The position numbers and the translations under genes are program-made. From Pseudideonella sakaiensis (GTDB lineage: Bacteria > Pseudomonadota > Gammaproteobacteria > Burkholderiales > Burkholderiaceae_C), in NCBI RefSeq assembly GCF_001293525.1, contig NZ_BBYR01000008.1:48739-112738 (forward strand): a DNA stretch of 64,000 nucleotides, written 5' to 3'. This document shows positions 37,282-46,187 of this stretch, piece by piece (position 1 is the stretch's first letter; each line of letters starts with the position of its first letter). Under the pieces are notes generated by a model. It saw only the letters and a program-made list of their open reading frames with translations, was not told the DNA's origin and did no database searches.

Positions 37282-38409
37282 ATGACGACGCCCGCCGCCT
37301 CCCCCGCGCCCACCCCGCTCAGCTACGAACAGGCCGGCGTGGTCTACGACCTGATCGACCCGCTCAAGGTGGCCGCGCAGCGCGCGGCGGCGGCGACGGC
37401 GGGCCACCTCGCCGGCCACGGCTTCACCGAGGTGGCGGCCTCGCGCGGCGAGTCGGCCTATGTCGTCGACGTCGGGCCGTTCTACCTTGCCAGCATCGTC
37501 GAGTGCCTGGGCTCGAAGGCCCTGGTGGCCGACGAGATGCAGCGCCTGACCGGGCACAGCCCCTATGCCGGCATCGCGCAGGACACGATCGCGATGGCGG
37601 TCAACGACCTGATCACCGTCGGCGCGACGCCGCTGGTGGTGCAGGCCTACTGGGCCGCCGGCGGGTCCGACTGGTTCGCCGATGCGGCGCGCGCGCAGGC
37701 GCTGGTCGAGGGCTGGAAGCGCGCCTGCGACGTCTGCGGCGTGGCCTGGGGCGGCGGCGAGACGCCGGCGCTGGCCGGCATCGTGGCCGAGGGTCGCATC
37801 GACCTCGCCGCGAGTTGCACCGGCCTGGTCTCGCCGAAGTCGCGGCTGTCGCTCGGCGACGGGCTGCGCGCCGGCGATGCGATCGTGCTGCTGGCCTCCA
37901 GCGGCATCCATGCCAACGGCCTGAGCCTGGCGCGCAAGCTCGTCGAGCGGCTGCCGCAGGGCTACCTGACCCGGCTCGACGATGGCCAGACCTATGGCGA
38001 GGCGCTGCTCGCACCGACCGTGCTGTACTCGCCGGTGACGGAGGCGCTGTTCCGTGCCGGCATCACGCCGCACTACGCCGTCAACGTGACCGGCCACGGC
38101 TGGCGCAAGCTGCTGCGCCACCCGGCCGCGTTCACCTACCGCATCCACCGGCTGCCGCCGGTCCCGCCGGTGCTGCGCTTCATCCAGCAGCAGGCCGGCC
38201 AGGACGACCACGAGGCCTATGGCACCCTGAACATGGGCGCGGGCTTCGCGCTCTTCGTCGACGCGTCCGAGGCGGCCCGCACGGTCGAGGTGGCCGAGGC
38301 CGCCGGCGTGACCGCGTGGGTCTGCGGCCGGGTCGAGGCCGGCCCGAAGCAGCTGTGGATCGACCCGATCGGCGTGCACTACGGCGACGACGCGCTGCAG
38401 CTGCGCTGA
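37282..38409 (+). CDS. PurM/AIR-synthase-like protein, divergent
   Basis: 375 aa. The fold of phosphoribosylformylglycinamidine cyclo-ligase is recognisable: M-A-V-N-D-L-I-T-V-G-A-T-P-L, G-G-G-E-T-P-A-L, A-S-S-G-I-H-A-N-G-L-S-L-A-R-K, L-L-A-P-T-V-L-Y and L-N-M-G-A-G-F-A-L. However, the usual N-terminal D-G-V-G-T-K motif is replaced by V-D-V-G-P-F-Y-L-A, and the T-G-G-G motif reads T-G-H-G. It may be a PurM paralogue with a different substrate rather than the purine pathway enzyme. No purine gene is nearby; dnaX is divergent and the SRP RNA follows. Annotation as purM would be plausible but is not certain. Confidence 0.75.
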   Translation: MTTPAASPAPTPLSYEQAGVVYDLIDPLKVAAQRAAAATAGHLAGHGFTEVAASRGESAYVVDVGPFYLASIVECLGSKALVADEMQRLTGHSPYAGIAQDTIAMAVNDLITVGATPLVVQAYWAAGGSDWFADAARAQALVEGWKRACDVCGVAWGGGETPALAGIVAEGRIDLAASCTGLVSPKSRLSLGDGLRAGDAIVLLASSGIHANGLSLARKLVERLPQGYLTRLDDGQTYGEALLAPTVLYSPVTEALFRAGITPHYAVNVTGHGWRKLLRHPAAFTYRIHRLPPVPPVLRFIQQQAGQDDHEAYGTLNMGAGFALFVDASEAARTVEVAEAAGVTAWVCGRVEAGPKQLWIDPIGVHYGDDALQLR

Positions 38410-38463
38410 GCGCGCCGCGGCCGCGCCGGCGTCAGGGTCGGCGGCAGCGCCGCCGCGCTCCCC

Positions 38464-38469
38464 TACAAT
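38464..38469 (+). promoter_or_regulatory. -10 element of the SRP RNA gene
   Basis: TACAAT, ending 5 nt before the 5' helix of the SRP RNA. Context CCCTACAATGG. No clear -35. Confidence 0.6.
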
Positions 38470-38474
38470 GGTTC

Positions 38475-38572
38475 GTGACGGGCCTCCCCGCATGGAAGCG
38501 TGGCCAACCGGGTCAGGTCGGGAACGAAGCAGCCCTAACCGCTGTGACCAGTGCCGGGATCAGGCTCGTCAC
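38475..38572 (+). ncRNA. ffs: Signal recognition particle RNA (4.5S type)
   Basis: About 98 nt. The ends pair: GTGACGGGCCT at 38475-38485 with AGGCTCGTCAC at 38562-38572 (one G-U pair). The conserved domain IV is clear: GGTCAGGTCGGGAACGAAGC on the 5' side of the apical loop with AGCAGCC, then the symmetric-loop partner GTGACCAGTGCC. It forms SRP with Ffh and FtsY for co-translational membrane targeting. TACAAT upstream and a pyrimidine-rich CCTCTCTT after the helix fit the limits. Exact ends could differ by a few bases. Confidence 0.95.
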
Positions 38573-38629
38573 CCTCTCTTCGCCGGCGCGTCCGTGCGCG
38601 ACGCCGGTCAGTGGCCGACGCTCATGCCC

Positions 38630-40561
38630 TCAGGCGGCCAACGGCGGGCGGGCCGGGGCCGGCGAGGCCTCGCCGACGGCAGGGGCGGCGCCGGGTGAAC
38701 CGTCGGCCGCGGCGCCGGGCGACCCGGTCGGCTCCTCCGCTGTGCCGTCCGCGTCGAGCCCCTCGGGCGCGAGGCCGTTGCGCAGCGCCTGCTGGCCGGC
38801 GTCCAGCGCCTCCTTGACCGCCCGCGCATCCACCGACAGCGTGCGCGCATAGCGCTGTGCCACCTGGGCCAGCGCCGCAGGCAGGCGGCGCCCCTCGACG
38901 ATCTGCAGCGCATCCACCGCCTCGTTGGCGGCGCTCGCGAGCACGCGCAGCACGTCCAGGTCGCTGTCGGCGGTGCGCACCGGGCGGTCGAGCGGCAGCC
39001 GGCGCATCATCACCTGCATCTCGTCGCCCAGGCCCCAGTGCTTCGCCGCGGCCAGGCCGAGGGCGTCGATGCCGACGCCCAGCACGGCCAGCGAGGCCTG
39101 CTCCTCGCTCAGCCCCGGCAGGTCGGGCGTGCCGGGCTCGGCGTTCGGCGGCGGCGGCGAGCTGCGCATCAGCTGGCGAATCTGCTCCGCCTCTTCGGGG
39201 AAGTGGTAGCCGACCAGCAGGCGGCCGAGGTTCTGCAGCATCACGACGAGGTAGATCACCTCGCCGTCGTAGCCGGGCGGCCGCAGCGCCTGCGCGGTGA
39301 AGGCCGCCAGCCGCACCTGGTCCATCAGGCGACGCAGCCGCGCGGCCGCGTGCTCGTTCAGCGGCCCGGGCCAGCTGCGCAGGGCCTGCGCGGCCCGCCG
39401 CACGCCCTCCAGGCCCATCAGCGCGACGGCGCGGCGCACGGTGATCACGACCGTCCCGCTGGCATGGGCCGCCTGGTTCAGCGAGGAATTGACCTGGCGC
39501 AGCATCTCCAGGCTGAGCGCCATGTCCTGCAGGATCTCGCGCGAGAGTTCGTCGGTGCGCTTGGCCTCCGAGGCCGCCAGCCGCGCGACGCGGCGGCCGA
39601 CACCCGGCATGGCCGGCAGGTGGCCGACGCTGCGCAGCCGGTCGAGCAGCAGCGCCAGCGGCCCACCATTGTCCTGGCCATCGACGCGGCGCCAGCCATC
39701 GAGGGCGCGCAGCAGCGTGCGGGCATTCAGGTAGCGCTGGCGCTCCTGCGACGAGGTGGCGCGGTTGACGATCGCACGCAGCGCCTCGGGCACCGGCCGC
39801 GGCAGGCTCCACGGCAGGCGGACGATGTCCCGCCCATGCGGGGGCAGCCGTTGCGCGCTCGCGGTGACGTCGGGCTCGTCCAGCGCCGGCTGGCCGGCGA
39901 GCAGGCGGTAGAGCATCAGGCCGGCGCACAGCACGTCGCGTTCGCCGCGCTCGCGCCGGGCCTGCAGGTCGCCCGCGTGCACGGCCAGCGCGCGCTGGTG
40001 CTGGCCAGCCGGCCGGGGGCCGCCCGGCAGCTCGGGCTCGCTGGCCGCCGCCAGCCCCATCAGCCGGACCTGGCCCTGCTCGCTGACGAGCACCCCGTGG
40101 AACTGCAGGTCGCCATGGGCCACGCCGGACTCGTGCACCGCCGCCAGGCCTTCCAGCAACTGGCAGATCCAGCCGACGTGGTCGAGCGCGCTGCTGCCGG
40201 GGTGCGCCTCCAGCCACTCGCCGAGCGTGGCGCCGTAGGCGCGGTCGACGGCGACATAGGGCCAGTGGTCCTGCACGCCGATCTCGCTGGGCGGCGCCAC
40301 CTGCGGGTGCTTCAGCCGCGCGGCGAGGTCGACCTCGCGGCGCCAGTCGGCCAGCGCGGCCTCGTCCAGCGGCTGGCTGCGCGGCAGCGTGAGCATCACG
40401 TCCTGCTCGACGCGCGGGTCGTAGGCCAGCCAGGCCATGCTGCGCTCGCTCTTGCCGAGCAGCCGGCGCAGCTGGAAGCGGCCGAACGCCCGGGTCGCGG
40501 GGCGCGCGGCGGGGCGTTCGGTCGTGCCCGCGGAGGCCGGCGGCGGGGGAGGCAGGGACAT
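38630..40561 (-). CDS. Degenerate protein kinase fused to HDOD domain
   Basis: 643 aa. Residues about 27-320 have the outline of a Ser/Thr protein kinase ([12 protein letters not shown] start), but catalytic residues are missing. The Gly-rich loop reads G-K-S-E-R-S, the VAIK lysine position reads M-L-T-L-P, the catalytic loop is H-G-D-L-Q-F-H (149-155) with Asp kept but Asn lost, and the D-F-G position is M-G-L. About 335-540 is an HDOD domain ([11 protein letters not shown], then [13 protein letters not shown]). The tail is Pro/Ala/Gly-rich. Probably a signalling scaffold. The ATG at 40561 follows TCCAAT by 6 nt, with no ribosome site. Divergent from trxA. Confidence 0.85.
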   Translation of the reverse strand: MSLPPPPPASAGTTERPAARPATRAFGRFQLRRLLGKSERSMAWLAYDPRVEQDVMLTLPRSQPLDEAALADWRREVDLAARLKHPQVAPPSEIGVQDHWPYVAVDRAYGATLGEWLEAHPGSSALDHVGWICQLLEGLAAVHESGVAHGDLQFHGVLVSEQGQVRLMGLAAASEPELPGGPRPAGQHQRALAVHAGDLQARRERGERDVLCAGLMLYRLLAGQPALDEPDVTASAQRLPPHGRDIVRLPWSLPRPVPEALRAIVNRATSSQERQRYLNARTLLRALDGWRRVDGQDNGGPLALLLDRLRSVGHLPAMPGVGRRVARLAASEAKRTDELSREILQDMALSLEMLRQVNSSLNQAAHASGTVVITVRRAVALMGLEGVRRAAQALRSWPGPLNEHAAARLRRLMDQVRLAAFTAQALRPPGYDGEVIYLVVMLQNLGRLLVGYHFPEEAEQIRQLMRSSPPPPNAEPGTPDLPGLSEEQASLAVLGVGIDALGLAAAKHWGLGDEMQVMMRRLPLDRPVRTADSDLDVLRVLASAANEAVDALQIVEGRRLPAALAQVAQRYARTLSVDARAVKEALDAGQQALRNGLAPEGLDADGTAEEPTGSPGAAADGSPGAAPAVGEASPAPARPPLAA

Positions 40562-40567
40562 TGCGAG

Positions 40568-40573
40568 ATTGGA
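40568..40573 (-). promoter_or_regulatory. -10-like element 6 nt before the pseudokinase-HDOD start
   Basis: TCCAAT on the minus strand, CTCGCA, then ATG. Four of six bases match the -10 consensus; no Shine-Dalgarno. Part of the recurrent spacing seen at dnaG, dnaX and yhbY. Confidence 0.35.
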
Positions 40574-40752
40574 TCGCAGCGCGGGCCGACGCAAAGGCGC
40601 GAACAGCGCGGCGATCACCGGGCACTTCCGAGGCGCCACGCCGGTCGCCGCACGGCCGGGGGCTATCGCGGCCATCGATTGCGTGCATCCCTCGGCGGGA
40701 ACGGCGCGCGGGTGGATGTGTCAAAATTCACCACGTTTTCCGAAGGGCTCCC

Positions 40753-41082
40753 ATGAGCAGCGACCTCATCAAACACACCACCGACGCCTCGTTCGAGAAC
40801 GATGTCTTGCAGGCCTCCGGCCCGGTGCTCGTCGACTACTGGGCCGAATGGTGCGGCCCGTGCAAGATGATCGCGCCGATCCTCGACGAGGTGTCCAAGA
40901 CCTACGACGGCCGGCTGCAGATCGCCAAGATGAACGTCGACGAGAACCGCGACGTTCCGGCCAAGTTCGGCATCCGCGGCATCCCGACGCTGATGCTGTT
41001 CAAGAATGGCGAACTCGCGGCCACCAAGGTCGGCGCGCTGTCCAAGGCGCAATTGACGGCCTTCCTCGACGGTCATCTATAA
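40753..41082 (+). CDS. trxA: Thioredoxin
   Basis: 109 aa, the standard single-domain length. Active site W-C-G-P-C-K (Cys34, Cys37); the cis-proline motif is [11 protein letters not shown]. Cytoplasmic disulfide reductase. GAAGGG is 6 nt before the ATG. The rho promoter overlaps its stop codon, so trxA and rho are adjacent but separately initiated, as in many proteobacteria. Confidence 0.98.
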   Translation: MSSDLIKHTTDASFENDVLQASGPVLVDYWAEWCGPCKMIAPILDEVSKTYDGRLQIAKMNVDENRDVPAKFGIRGIPTLMLFKNGELAATKVGALSKAQLTAFLDGHL

Positions 41083-41083
41083 T
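41053..41083 (+). promoter_or_regulatory. rho promoter overlapping the trxA stop
   Basis: TTGACG at 41053-41058, 19-bp spacer, TATAAT at 41078-41083. The -10 covers the trxA stop (TAA at 41080-41082). Spacer is 1-2 bp longer than ideal. This would give a rho leader of about 245 nt. Confidence 0.65.
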
Positions 41084-41333
41084 TCGCCGAAACAGGTCGC
41101 GGGACCCGGTCACGAGCCGGCCCCGACCCGGCGGATTCCAGCCCGCACGCCCGTCGGTCGCGCACGACCGCGACGCCGGCCCGGCGTGCGAACGGCTTCT
41201 CCCCCACCCCTGACGTCCCTGATCCTTGGCGGCAGCCCGTTGACCTGCGCGTGAGCGCCGGCCAGCGCACGGCCTCCCGCCGGACTCCCGGCCGCGCCGT
41301 TCCGGCCCGGCCCCTTCCCCCTCGGGTTCCTGC
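41084..41333 (+). other. rho 5' leader
   Basis: About 250 nt between the rho promoter and the ATG, with no plausible coding frame. The stretch from 41100 to 41330 is C-rich on the transcript strand (many CCCC/CCGG, few G-rich blocks near the end), which suits Rho binding. E. coli rho has a leader of similar length through which Rho represses its own synthesis. Autoregulation here is inferred. Confidence 0.5.
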
Positions 41334-42599
41334 ATGCACCTGTCCGAACTCAAAGCCCTCCACGTGTCCCAGCTGATCACGATGGGCGAGGCCCTGGAGA
41401 TCGACAACGTCACGCGCCTGCGCAAGCAGGAGCTGATGTTCGCGATCATGAAGAAGCGCGCGAAGGCGGGCGAGCAGGTCTTCGGCGACGGCGTGCTCGA
41501 GGTGCTGCCCGACGGCTTCGGCTTCCTGCGCTCGCCGGACACCAGCTACATGGCGTCGACCGACGACATCTACCTGAGCCCGAGCCAGATCCGCCGCTTC
41601 AACCTGCACACCGGCGACCTGGTCGAGGGCGAGGTGCGGGTGCCGAAGGACGGCGAACGCTACTTCGCGCTGGTCAAGGTCGACCGCGTGAACGGCGGCA
41701 CGGCCGAGGAGAGCAAGAACAAGATCATGTTCGAGAACCTGACGCCGCTCTTCCCGAAAGAGCCGTTCAAGCTCGAGCGTGACAACCTCAAGGGCGACGA
41801 GAACATCACCGCCCGCATCATCGACCTGATCGCGCCGATCGGCAAAGGCCAGCGGGCGCTGCTGGTGGCCCAGCCGAAGACCGGCAAGACGGTGATGATG
41901 CAGCAGCTGGCGCACGCGCTGGTGGCCAACCATCCGGAGATCCACCTGATCGTGCTGCTGGTCGACGAGCGGCCGGAGGAAGTGACCGAGATGGTCCGCA
42001 CGGTGCGCGGCGAGGTCATCAGTTCCACCTTCGACGAGCCGGCGGCGCGCCACGTGCAGGTGGCCGAGATGGTGATCGAGCGCGCCAAGCGCCTGGTCGA
42101 GCTGAAGAAGGACGTGGTGATCCTGCTCGATTCGATCACCCGGCTGGCCCGCGCCTACAACAACGTGCTGCCCTCGTCGGGCAAGGTGCTGACCGGCGGT
42201 GTCGACGCGAACGCGCTGCAGCGCCCGAAGCGCTTCTTCGGCGCGGCCCGCAACGTCGAGGAAGGCGGCTCGCTGACCATCATCGGCACCGCGCTGATCG
42301 ACACCGGCAGCCGCATGGACGAGGTGATCTACGAGGAGTTCAAGGGCACCGGCAACTGCGAGATCCACCTGGACCGCCGGATGGCCGAGAAGCGCGTCTA
42401 CCCGTCGATCCTGATCAACAAGACGGGCACGCGGCGCGAGGAACTGCTGCTGAAGCCCGAGATCCTGCAGAAGACCTGGATCCTGCGCAAGCTGCTCTAC
42501 AACATGGACGAGATCGAGGCGATGGAGTTCGTGCTGGACAAGATGAAGCAGACGAAGAACAACCTCGACTTCTTCGACATGATGCGCCGCGGCGGCTGA
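41334..42599 (+). CDS. rho: Transcription termination factor Rho
   Basis: 421 aa hexameric RNA-dependent ATPase, family length. N-terminal domain [16 protein letters not shown]-binding OB fold with [10 protein letters not shown]. Walker A is A-Q-P-K-T-G-K-T and Walker B is [11 protein letters not shown]; the Q-loop and R-loop regions follow. No insertion domain like that of actinobacterial Rho. The leader upstream is long; rpmE follows 100 bp downstream with its own -10. Confidence 0.98.
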   Translation: MHLSELKALHVSQLITMGEALEIDNVTRLRKQELMFAIMKKRAKAGEQVFGDGVLEVLPDGFGFLRSPDTSYMASTDDIYLSPSQIRRFNLHTGDLVEGEVRVPKDGERYFALVKVDRVNGGTAEESKNKIMFENLTPLFPKEPFKLERDNLKGDENITARIIDLIAPIGKGQRALLVAQPKTGKTVMMQQLAHALVANHPEIHLIVLLVDERPEEVTEMVRTVRGEVISSTFDEPAARHVQVAEMVIERAKRLVELKKDVVILLDSITRLARAYNNVLPSSGKVLTGGVDANALQRPKRFFGAARNVEEGGSLTIIGTALIDTGSRMDEVIYEEFKGTGNCEIHLDRRMAEKRVYPSILINKTGTRREELLLKPEILQKTWILRKLLYNMDEIEAMEFVLDKMKQTKNNLDFFDMMRRGG

Positions 42600-42616
42600 G
42601 CCTCTGCGAGTCAGGC

Positions 42617-42622
42617 TACAAT
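42617..42622 (+). promoter_or_regulatory. -10 element of rpmE
   Basis: TACAAT in GGCTACAATCCGCGG, 18 bp after the rho stop. The predicted transcript has a leader of about 70 nt containing the short inverted repeat CCGCGG-TTTT-CCGCG. No clear -35. Confidence 0.5.
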
Positions 42623-42699
42623 CCGCGGTTTTCCGCGAAGAGGAAAGTGCGCCGAAGGGTTCGGCGTGGCTTCCGGACCACCAGCGCCAGAGGTTTCCC

Positions 42700-42960
42700 A
42701 TGAAAGAAGGCATCCACCCCGCCTACCGCGACGTCTGCTTCGTCGACCTGTCGAACGGCTTCAAGTTCGTGACGCGCTCCTGCGCGCAGACGAAGGAAAG
42801 CATCGACATGGAAGACGGCCGCAAGCTGCCGCTGTTCAAGCTCGAGACGACCAGCGAGTCGCACCCGTTCTACACGGGCACGCAGAAGAGCGTGGATGCG
42901 CTGGGTGGCCGCGTCGAGAAGTTCCGCAACAAGTTCGCGCGCGTCGGCATCAAGAAGTGA
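42700..42960 (+). CDS. rpmE2: 50S ribosomal protein L31 type B
   Basis: 86 aa. [10 protein letters not shown] start and [13 protein letters not shown] core. The C-x-x-C zinc site of type A L31 is absent (only isolated Cys13 and Cys28), so it is the zinc-independent type. Type B copies in other bacteria are often induced by zinc shortage, but no Zur box is recognisable here, and this may be the only copy. A terminator follows. Confidence 0.95.
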   Translation: MKEGIHPAYRDVCFVDLSNGFKFVTRSCAQTKESIDMEDGRKLPLFKLETTSESHPFYTGTQKSVDALGGRVEKFRNKFARVGIKK

Positions 42961-42981
42961 TCGCGCTTCCGCGTGAGAATC

Positions 42982-43005
42982 AAGGCAGCCTCGGCTGCCT
43001 TTTTT
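42982..43005 (+). terminator. Rho-independent terminator of rpmE
   Basis: AAGGCAGC-CTCG-GCTGCCTT with a run of seven T (42999-43005 region). The T-run ends one base before the ATG of the next gene. Confidence 0.93.
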
Positions 43006-43006
43006 C

Positions 43007-44689
43007 ATGCCCCGACCCGACCTGACCCCCTCCCCCGCCCTCGTCGCGCAGAGCGCGGTGCAGCGCCTGCCACGGCTGGCGCTGCTGCTGTTCTGCGCCG
43101 CCTACGTGCTGCCCGGGCTGTTCGGGCGGGACCCCTGGCGCAATGCCGACATCACGGCGTTCGGCTACATGGCGAGCCTGGCCCAGGGCCATTCGCCGTG
43201 GTGGGCGCCCAGCCTCGGCGGGCTGCCGGGCGATGCGGCGCTGCTGCCCTACTGGATCGGCGCGGCGGCCATCCGCCTGCTCGGCCCCTGGCTGGACGCC
43301 GCCACCGCGGCCCGCCTGCCCTTCGCGTTGCTGCTGGTGCTGGCCCTGGTGATGACCTGGTACAGCAGCTACCACCTCGCGCGCACCGAGGCGGCACGGC
43401 CGCTGCCCTTCGCGTTCGGCGGGGAGGCGGACCCGGTGGACTACGCCCGTGCGATCGCCGACGGCGCCCTGCTGGCGCTGATGGCGACCCTGGGCCTGCT
43501 GCAGCTCGGCCACGAGACGACGCCCGAGCTGGCCCAGCTCGCCTGCGTGGCGACCTGGCTCTATGCGCTCGCGGCCAGCCCCTTCCGACCCGTGCGCGCG
43601 CCGCTGGCCGCGCTGCTCGCGCTGCCGGCGCTGGCTGCCAGCGGGGCACCGTCGATCGCGATGGCGCTGGGGCTCGCGGGCACGCTGACCAGCCTGCGCT
43701 CGCAGCAGGCGCATGCGCGCCGGATGGCGGCGGCCTGCGCCGCCGCCACCGTGCTGGCGGCCGGCACCGCCAGCCTGCTCGGCGCCTGGCACCTGCGGCT
43801 GGATCCGCCGGATGCGGCCGACGACCTCTACGGGCTGCTGCGCCAGCTGCTGTGGTTCACCTGGCCGACGCTGCCGCTGGCGGCCTGGACGGTCTGGCGC
43901 TGGCGCCGGCAATGGCGGCGGCGCCACGTGTCGGTGCCGCTGGGCATGGCCGCGATCGCGCTGCTCGCGAGCACCGCGATGGGTGGCGTGGACCGCGCGC
44001 TCATGTTGGCGCTGCCGGCGCTGGCCGTGCTGACGGCCTTCGCGCTGCCGACGCTGCAGCGCTCCACCGGTGCCGCGATCGACTGGTTCTCGGTGTTCTT
44101 CTTCTCGCTGGCAGCGATCGCGATCTGGGTGGTCTACCTGTCGCTGCACACCGGCGTGCCGGCGCAGCCGGCCGCCAACGTCGCGAAGCTGGCCCCGGGC
44201 TTCGAGCCGGCCTTCTCCGGCCTGTCGTTGCTGCTGGCGCTGGCGGGCAGCGCGGCCTGGGTGGCGCTGGTGGTCTGGCGCACCGGCCGCAACCGGCACC
44301 CGCTGTGGAAGAGCATGGTGCTGCCGGCCTCGGGCGTCGCGCTCGGCTGGCTGCTGCTGATGACGCTGTGGCTGCCGCTGCTCGACTATGCGCGCAGCGA
44401 GCGGCCGCTGGTGCAGCGCGTGGCACCGCACCTGCCACGCGGCGCAGCGCACTGCGTCGCGATGCCCGGCGCCCCGCTGGCACGCATTGCCGCGATCGAG
44501 CAGCTCGGCGGCTACACCGTCGATGCGGTCGCGCCGCCGGAACGCACGCGCTGCAGCCACCTGCTGCGCCAGGAGCCGCGCAGCGGCGCCGCGCCGGCAC
44601 CGGCCGGCTGGGAACTGGTGGCGCGTATCCGCCGACCGACCGAGCGCAGCGAACTGACGGCGATCTACCGGCGCCGCCCCGCGGGCTGA
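43007..44689 (+). CDS. Membrane glycosyltransferase, GT-C fold (ArnT/PMT-like)
   Basis: 560 aa with about 12 hydrophobic segments. After the first helix comes F-G-R-D-P-W-R-N-A-D-I-T-A-F-G-Y-M, the loop with an acidic residue found in ArnT/PMT-type lipid-linked sugar transferases. The C-terminal ~120 residues are soluble and probably periplasmic (H-C-V-A-M-P-G-A-P-L-A-R). Acceptor and donor unknown; cell-envelope glycan or lipid A are the usual targets. The ATG at 43007 has no ribosome site because the rpmE terminator T-run occupies it. A downstream GTG may be the true start. Confidence 0.8.
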   Translation: MPRPDLTPSPALVAQSAVQRLPRLALLLFCAAYVLPGLFGRDPWRNADITAFGYMASLAQGHSPWWAPSLGGLPGDAALLPYWIGAAAIRLLGPWLDAATAARLPFALLLVLALVMTWYSSYHLARTEAARPLPFAFGGEADPVDYARAIADGALLALMATLGLLQLGHETTPELAQLACVATWLYALAASPFRPVRAPLAALLALPALAASGAPSIAMALGLAGTLTSLRSQQAHARRMAAACAAATVLAAGTASLLGAWHLRLDPPDAADDLYGLLRQLLWFTWPTLPLAAWTVWRWRRQWRRRHVSVPLGMAAIALLASTAMGGVDRALMLALPALAVLTAFALPTLQRSTGAAIDWFSVFFFSLAAIAIWVVYLSLHTGVPAQPAANVAKLAPGFEPAFSGLSLLLALAGSAAWVALVVWRTGRNRHPLWKSMVLPASGVALGWLLLMTLWLPLLDYARSERPLVQRVAPHLPRGAAHCVAMPGAPLARIAAIEQLGGYTVDAVAPPERTRCSHLLRQEPRSGAAPAPAGWELVARIRRPTERSELTAIYRRRPAG

Positions 44690-44750
44690 GGTCGGCGCCG
44701 CCCAGGCCCTAGGCGTTCGCGCGGTCGCGCCTGCCGTCCGTCGGCCCGTG

Positions 44751-46169
44751 TCAGCGCGGACCGGAACGCGTCGCCGCGTCGCCGGCGCCCGGCGCAGGGG
44801 CAGCCGAGTCCGCCAGCGCCGCCGCGTGATCGCCGGGCACCGCATCCGCCGGGCGCACCCCGCTGCGCACGCGCGCCGGCGGGAAGACGAGCCGGAAGCT
44901 CGAGCCTCGGCCCGGCTCGCTGCGGATGTCCAGCGTGCCGCCGTGGCGCTGCACCACGTGCTTGACGATGGACAGGCCCAGCCCGGTGCCCCCGGTGTCG
45001 CGCGAGCGGCTGCCATCGACGCGGTAGAAGCGCTCGGTGACCCGGCCCAGGTGTTCCTGCGCGATGCCGATGCCGGTGTCGCGCACCTCGATGTCACCGC
45101 CGCCGCCGCTGCGCGGCAGCCAGGCGATGTCCACGCTGCCGCCCGCCGGCGTGTAGCGCACCGCATTCGTCACCAGGTTGGAGACCGCACTGGCCAGCTC
45201 GGCCTCGACCCCGGCGAGCTCGGCGCTGCCATCGCCCGCCTGGACGCCGATGCGGTGCCGGCCACCGCTGAGCGCCACCGCATCGGCCGCAGCCTGCTGC
45301 AGCAGTCGCGCCACGGCCGTCCAGCGGTCCGGCGGCGGGCGCGGGCTGCCTTCCAGCTGCGCCAGCGTCAGCAGGTCGGCCACCAGGGTCTGCATGCGGC
45401 GCGTCTGCTGGCCCATCAGCTCGATCACGCGGCGCCGCTCGACCTCGGTCAGCGGCAGGCTGCCCATGGTCTCGACGAAGCCGGCCAGCACCGTCAGCGG
45501 CGTGCGGATCTCGTGCGAGACATTGGCGACGAAGTCGCGCCGCATGCCCTCGTTGCGCAGGCGCTCGGTGACGTCCTGCGACAGCACCAGCTTCATGCCC
45601 TCGCCGAAGGTGCGCACGTGCACCAGCAGCGTCGCGCGCCCGCCGGGACCGAGCACCGCCACCGGCTCGTCATGCGGTTCCGACTGCAGGTGGGCGACGA
45701 ACTCGGGGCTGCGCACGAGGTTGGTCACGCGCTGGCGCAGGTCCCGCACCGGGTCCAGGCCGAAGTGGTCGGCGGCGGAGGAGTTGAGCCAGTCGATCTG
45801 GTCGCCGGCGTCGAGCACCATCACGCCGTTCGGCGAGACCTCGATCGCGGACAGGAACTGGCCGAGTCGCGCGGTCTCCTGCGCGATGCGCAGGTCCAGG
45901 CCGCGGTAGCCGCGCTCGATGCGGTAGCCGAGTTCGCCCCAGAGCCCCGGGTCGCGCGGCGCCGGCCCGCTGCGGTCACCGCGCAGCCAGTGCAGCAGGC
46001 GCCGCGCCCGCAGCATGTCGGCCACGACCAGCAGCGCCGCCGAGGCCGCGCCGCCGAGGGCCGCGCCGAGGGCGGGAACGCCCCAGCCCACACCGACCAG
46101 CATCCCGAGCTGGGCGCCCAGGAAGACCAGCACGGCCGTGCCGACCACGCGCGACAGCAGACCGCCCAT
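44751..46169 (-). CDS. phoR: Phosphate regulon sensor kinase PhoR
   Basis: 472 aa. Two hydrophobic segments at the N-terminus (about 8-30 and 33-52) with a very short loop between; a charged linker; a PAS domain (about 105-200, S-P-N-G-V-M-V-L-D-A-G-D). The dimerisation box has H219 in F-V-A-N-V-S-H-E-I-R-T-P-L. The ATPase has N-A-V-R-Y-T-P, D-T-G-I-G-I and G-G-T-G-L-G-L. As in other PhoR proteins there is no large periplasmic sensor; control comes from PstSCAB-PhoU. Last gene of the pst-pho operon. The last ~40 residues are Ala/Pro-rich. Confidence 0.95.
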   Translation of the reverse strand: MGGLLSRVVGTAVLVFLGAQLGMLVGVGWGVPALGAALGGAASAALLVVADMLRARRLLHWLRGDRSGPAPRDPGLWGELGYRIERGYRGLDLRIAQETARLGQFLSAIEVSPNGVMVLDAGDQIDWLNSSAADHFGLDPVRDLRQRVTNLVRSPEFVAHLQSEPHDEPVAVLGPGGRATLLVHVRTFGEGMKLVLSQDVTERLRNEGMRRDFVANVSHEIRTPLTVLAGFVETMGSLPLTEVERRRVIELMGQQTRRMQTLVADLLTLAQLEGSPRPPPDRWTAVARLLQQAAADAVALSGGRHRIGVQAGDGSAELAGVEAELASAVSNLVTNAVRYTPAGGSVDIAWLPRSGGGGDIEVRDTGIGIAQEHLGRVTERFYRVDGSRSRDTGGTGLGLSIVKHVVQRHGGTLDIRSEPGRGSSFRLVFPPARVRSGVRPADAVPGDHAAALADSAAPAPGAGDAATRSGPR

Positions 46170-46187
46170 GCCTCGGTCGCGGCCGGA

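Noticed and set aside
35415..38852. Open plus-strand frame running through dnaX antisense, the PurM-like gene and the SRP RNA
   Set aside because: It crosses an RNA gene and the PurM-like gene in another frame, which no real protein would do.
42700..42960. Zinc-responsive (Zur) control of L31 type B
   Set aside because: The protein lacks the zinc motif, but no AT-rich Zur palindrome is visible upstream, so I did not call one.
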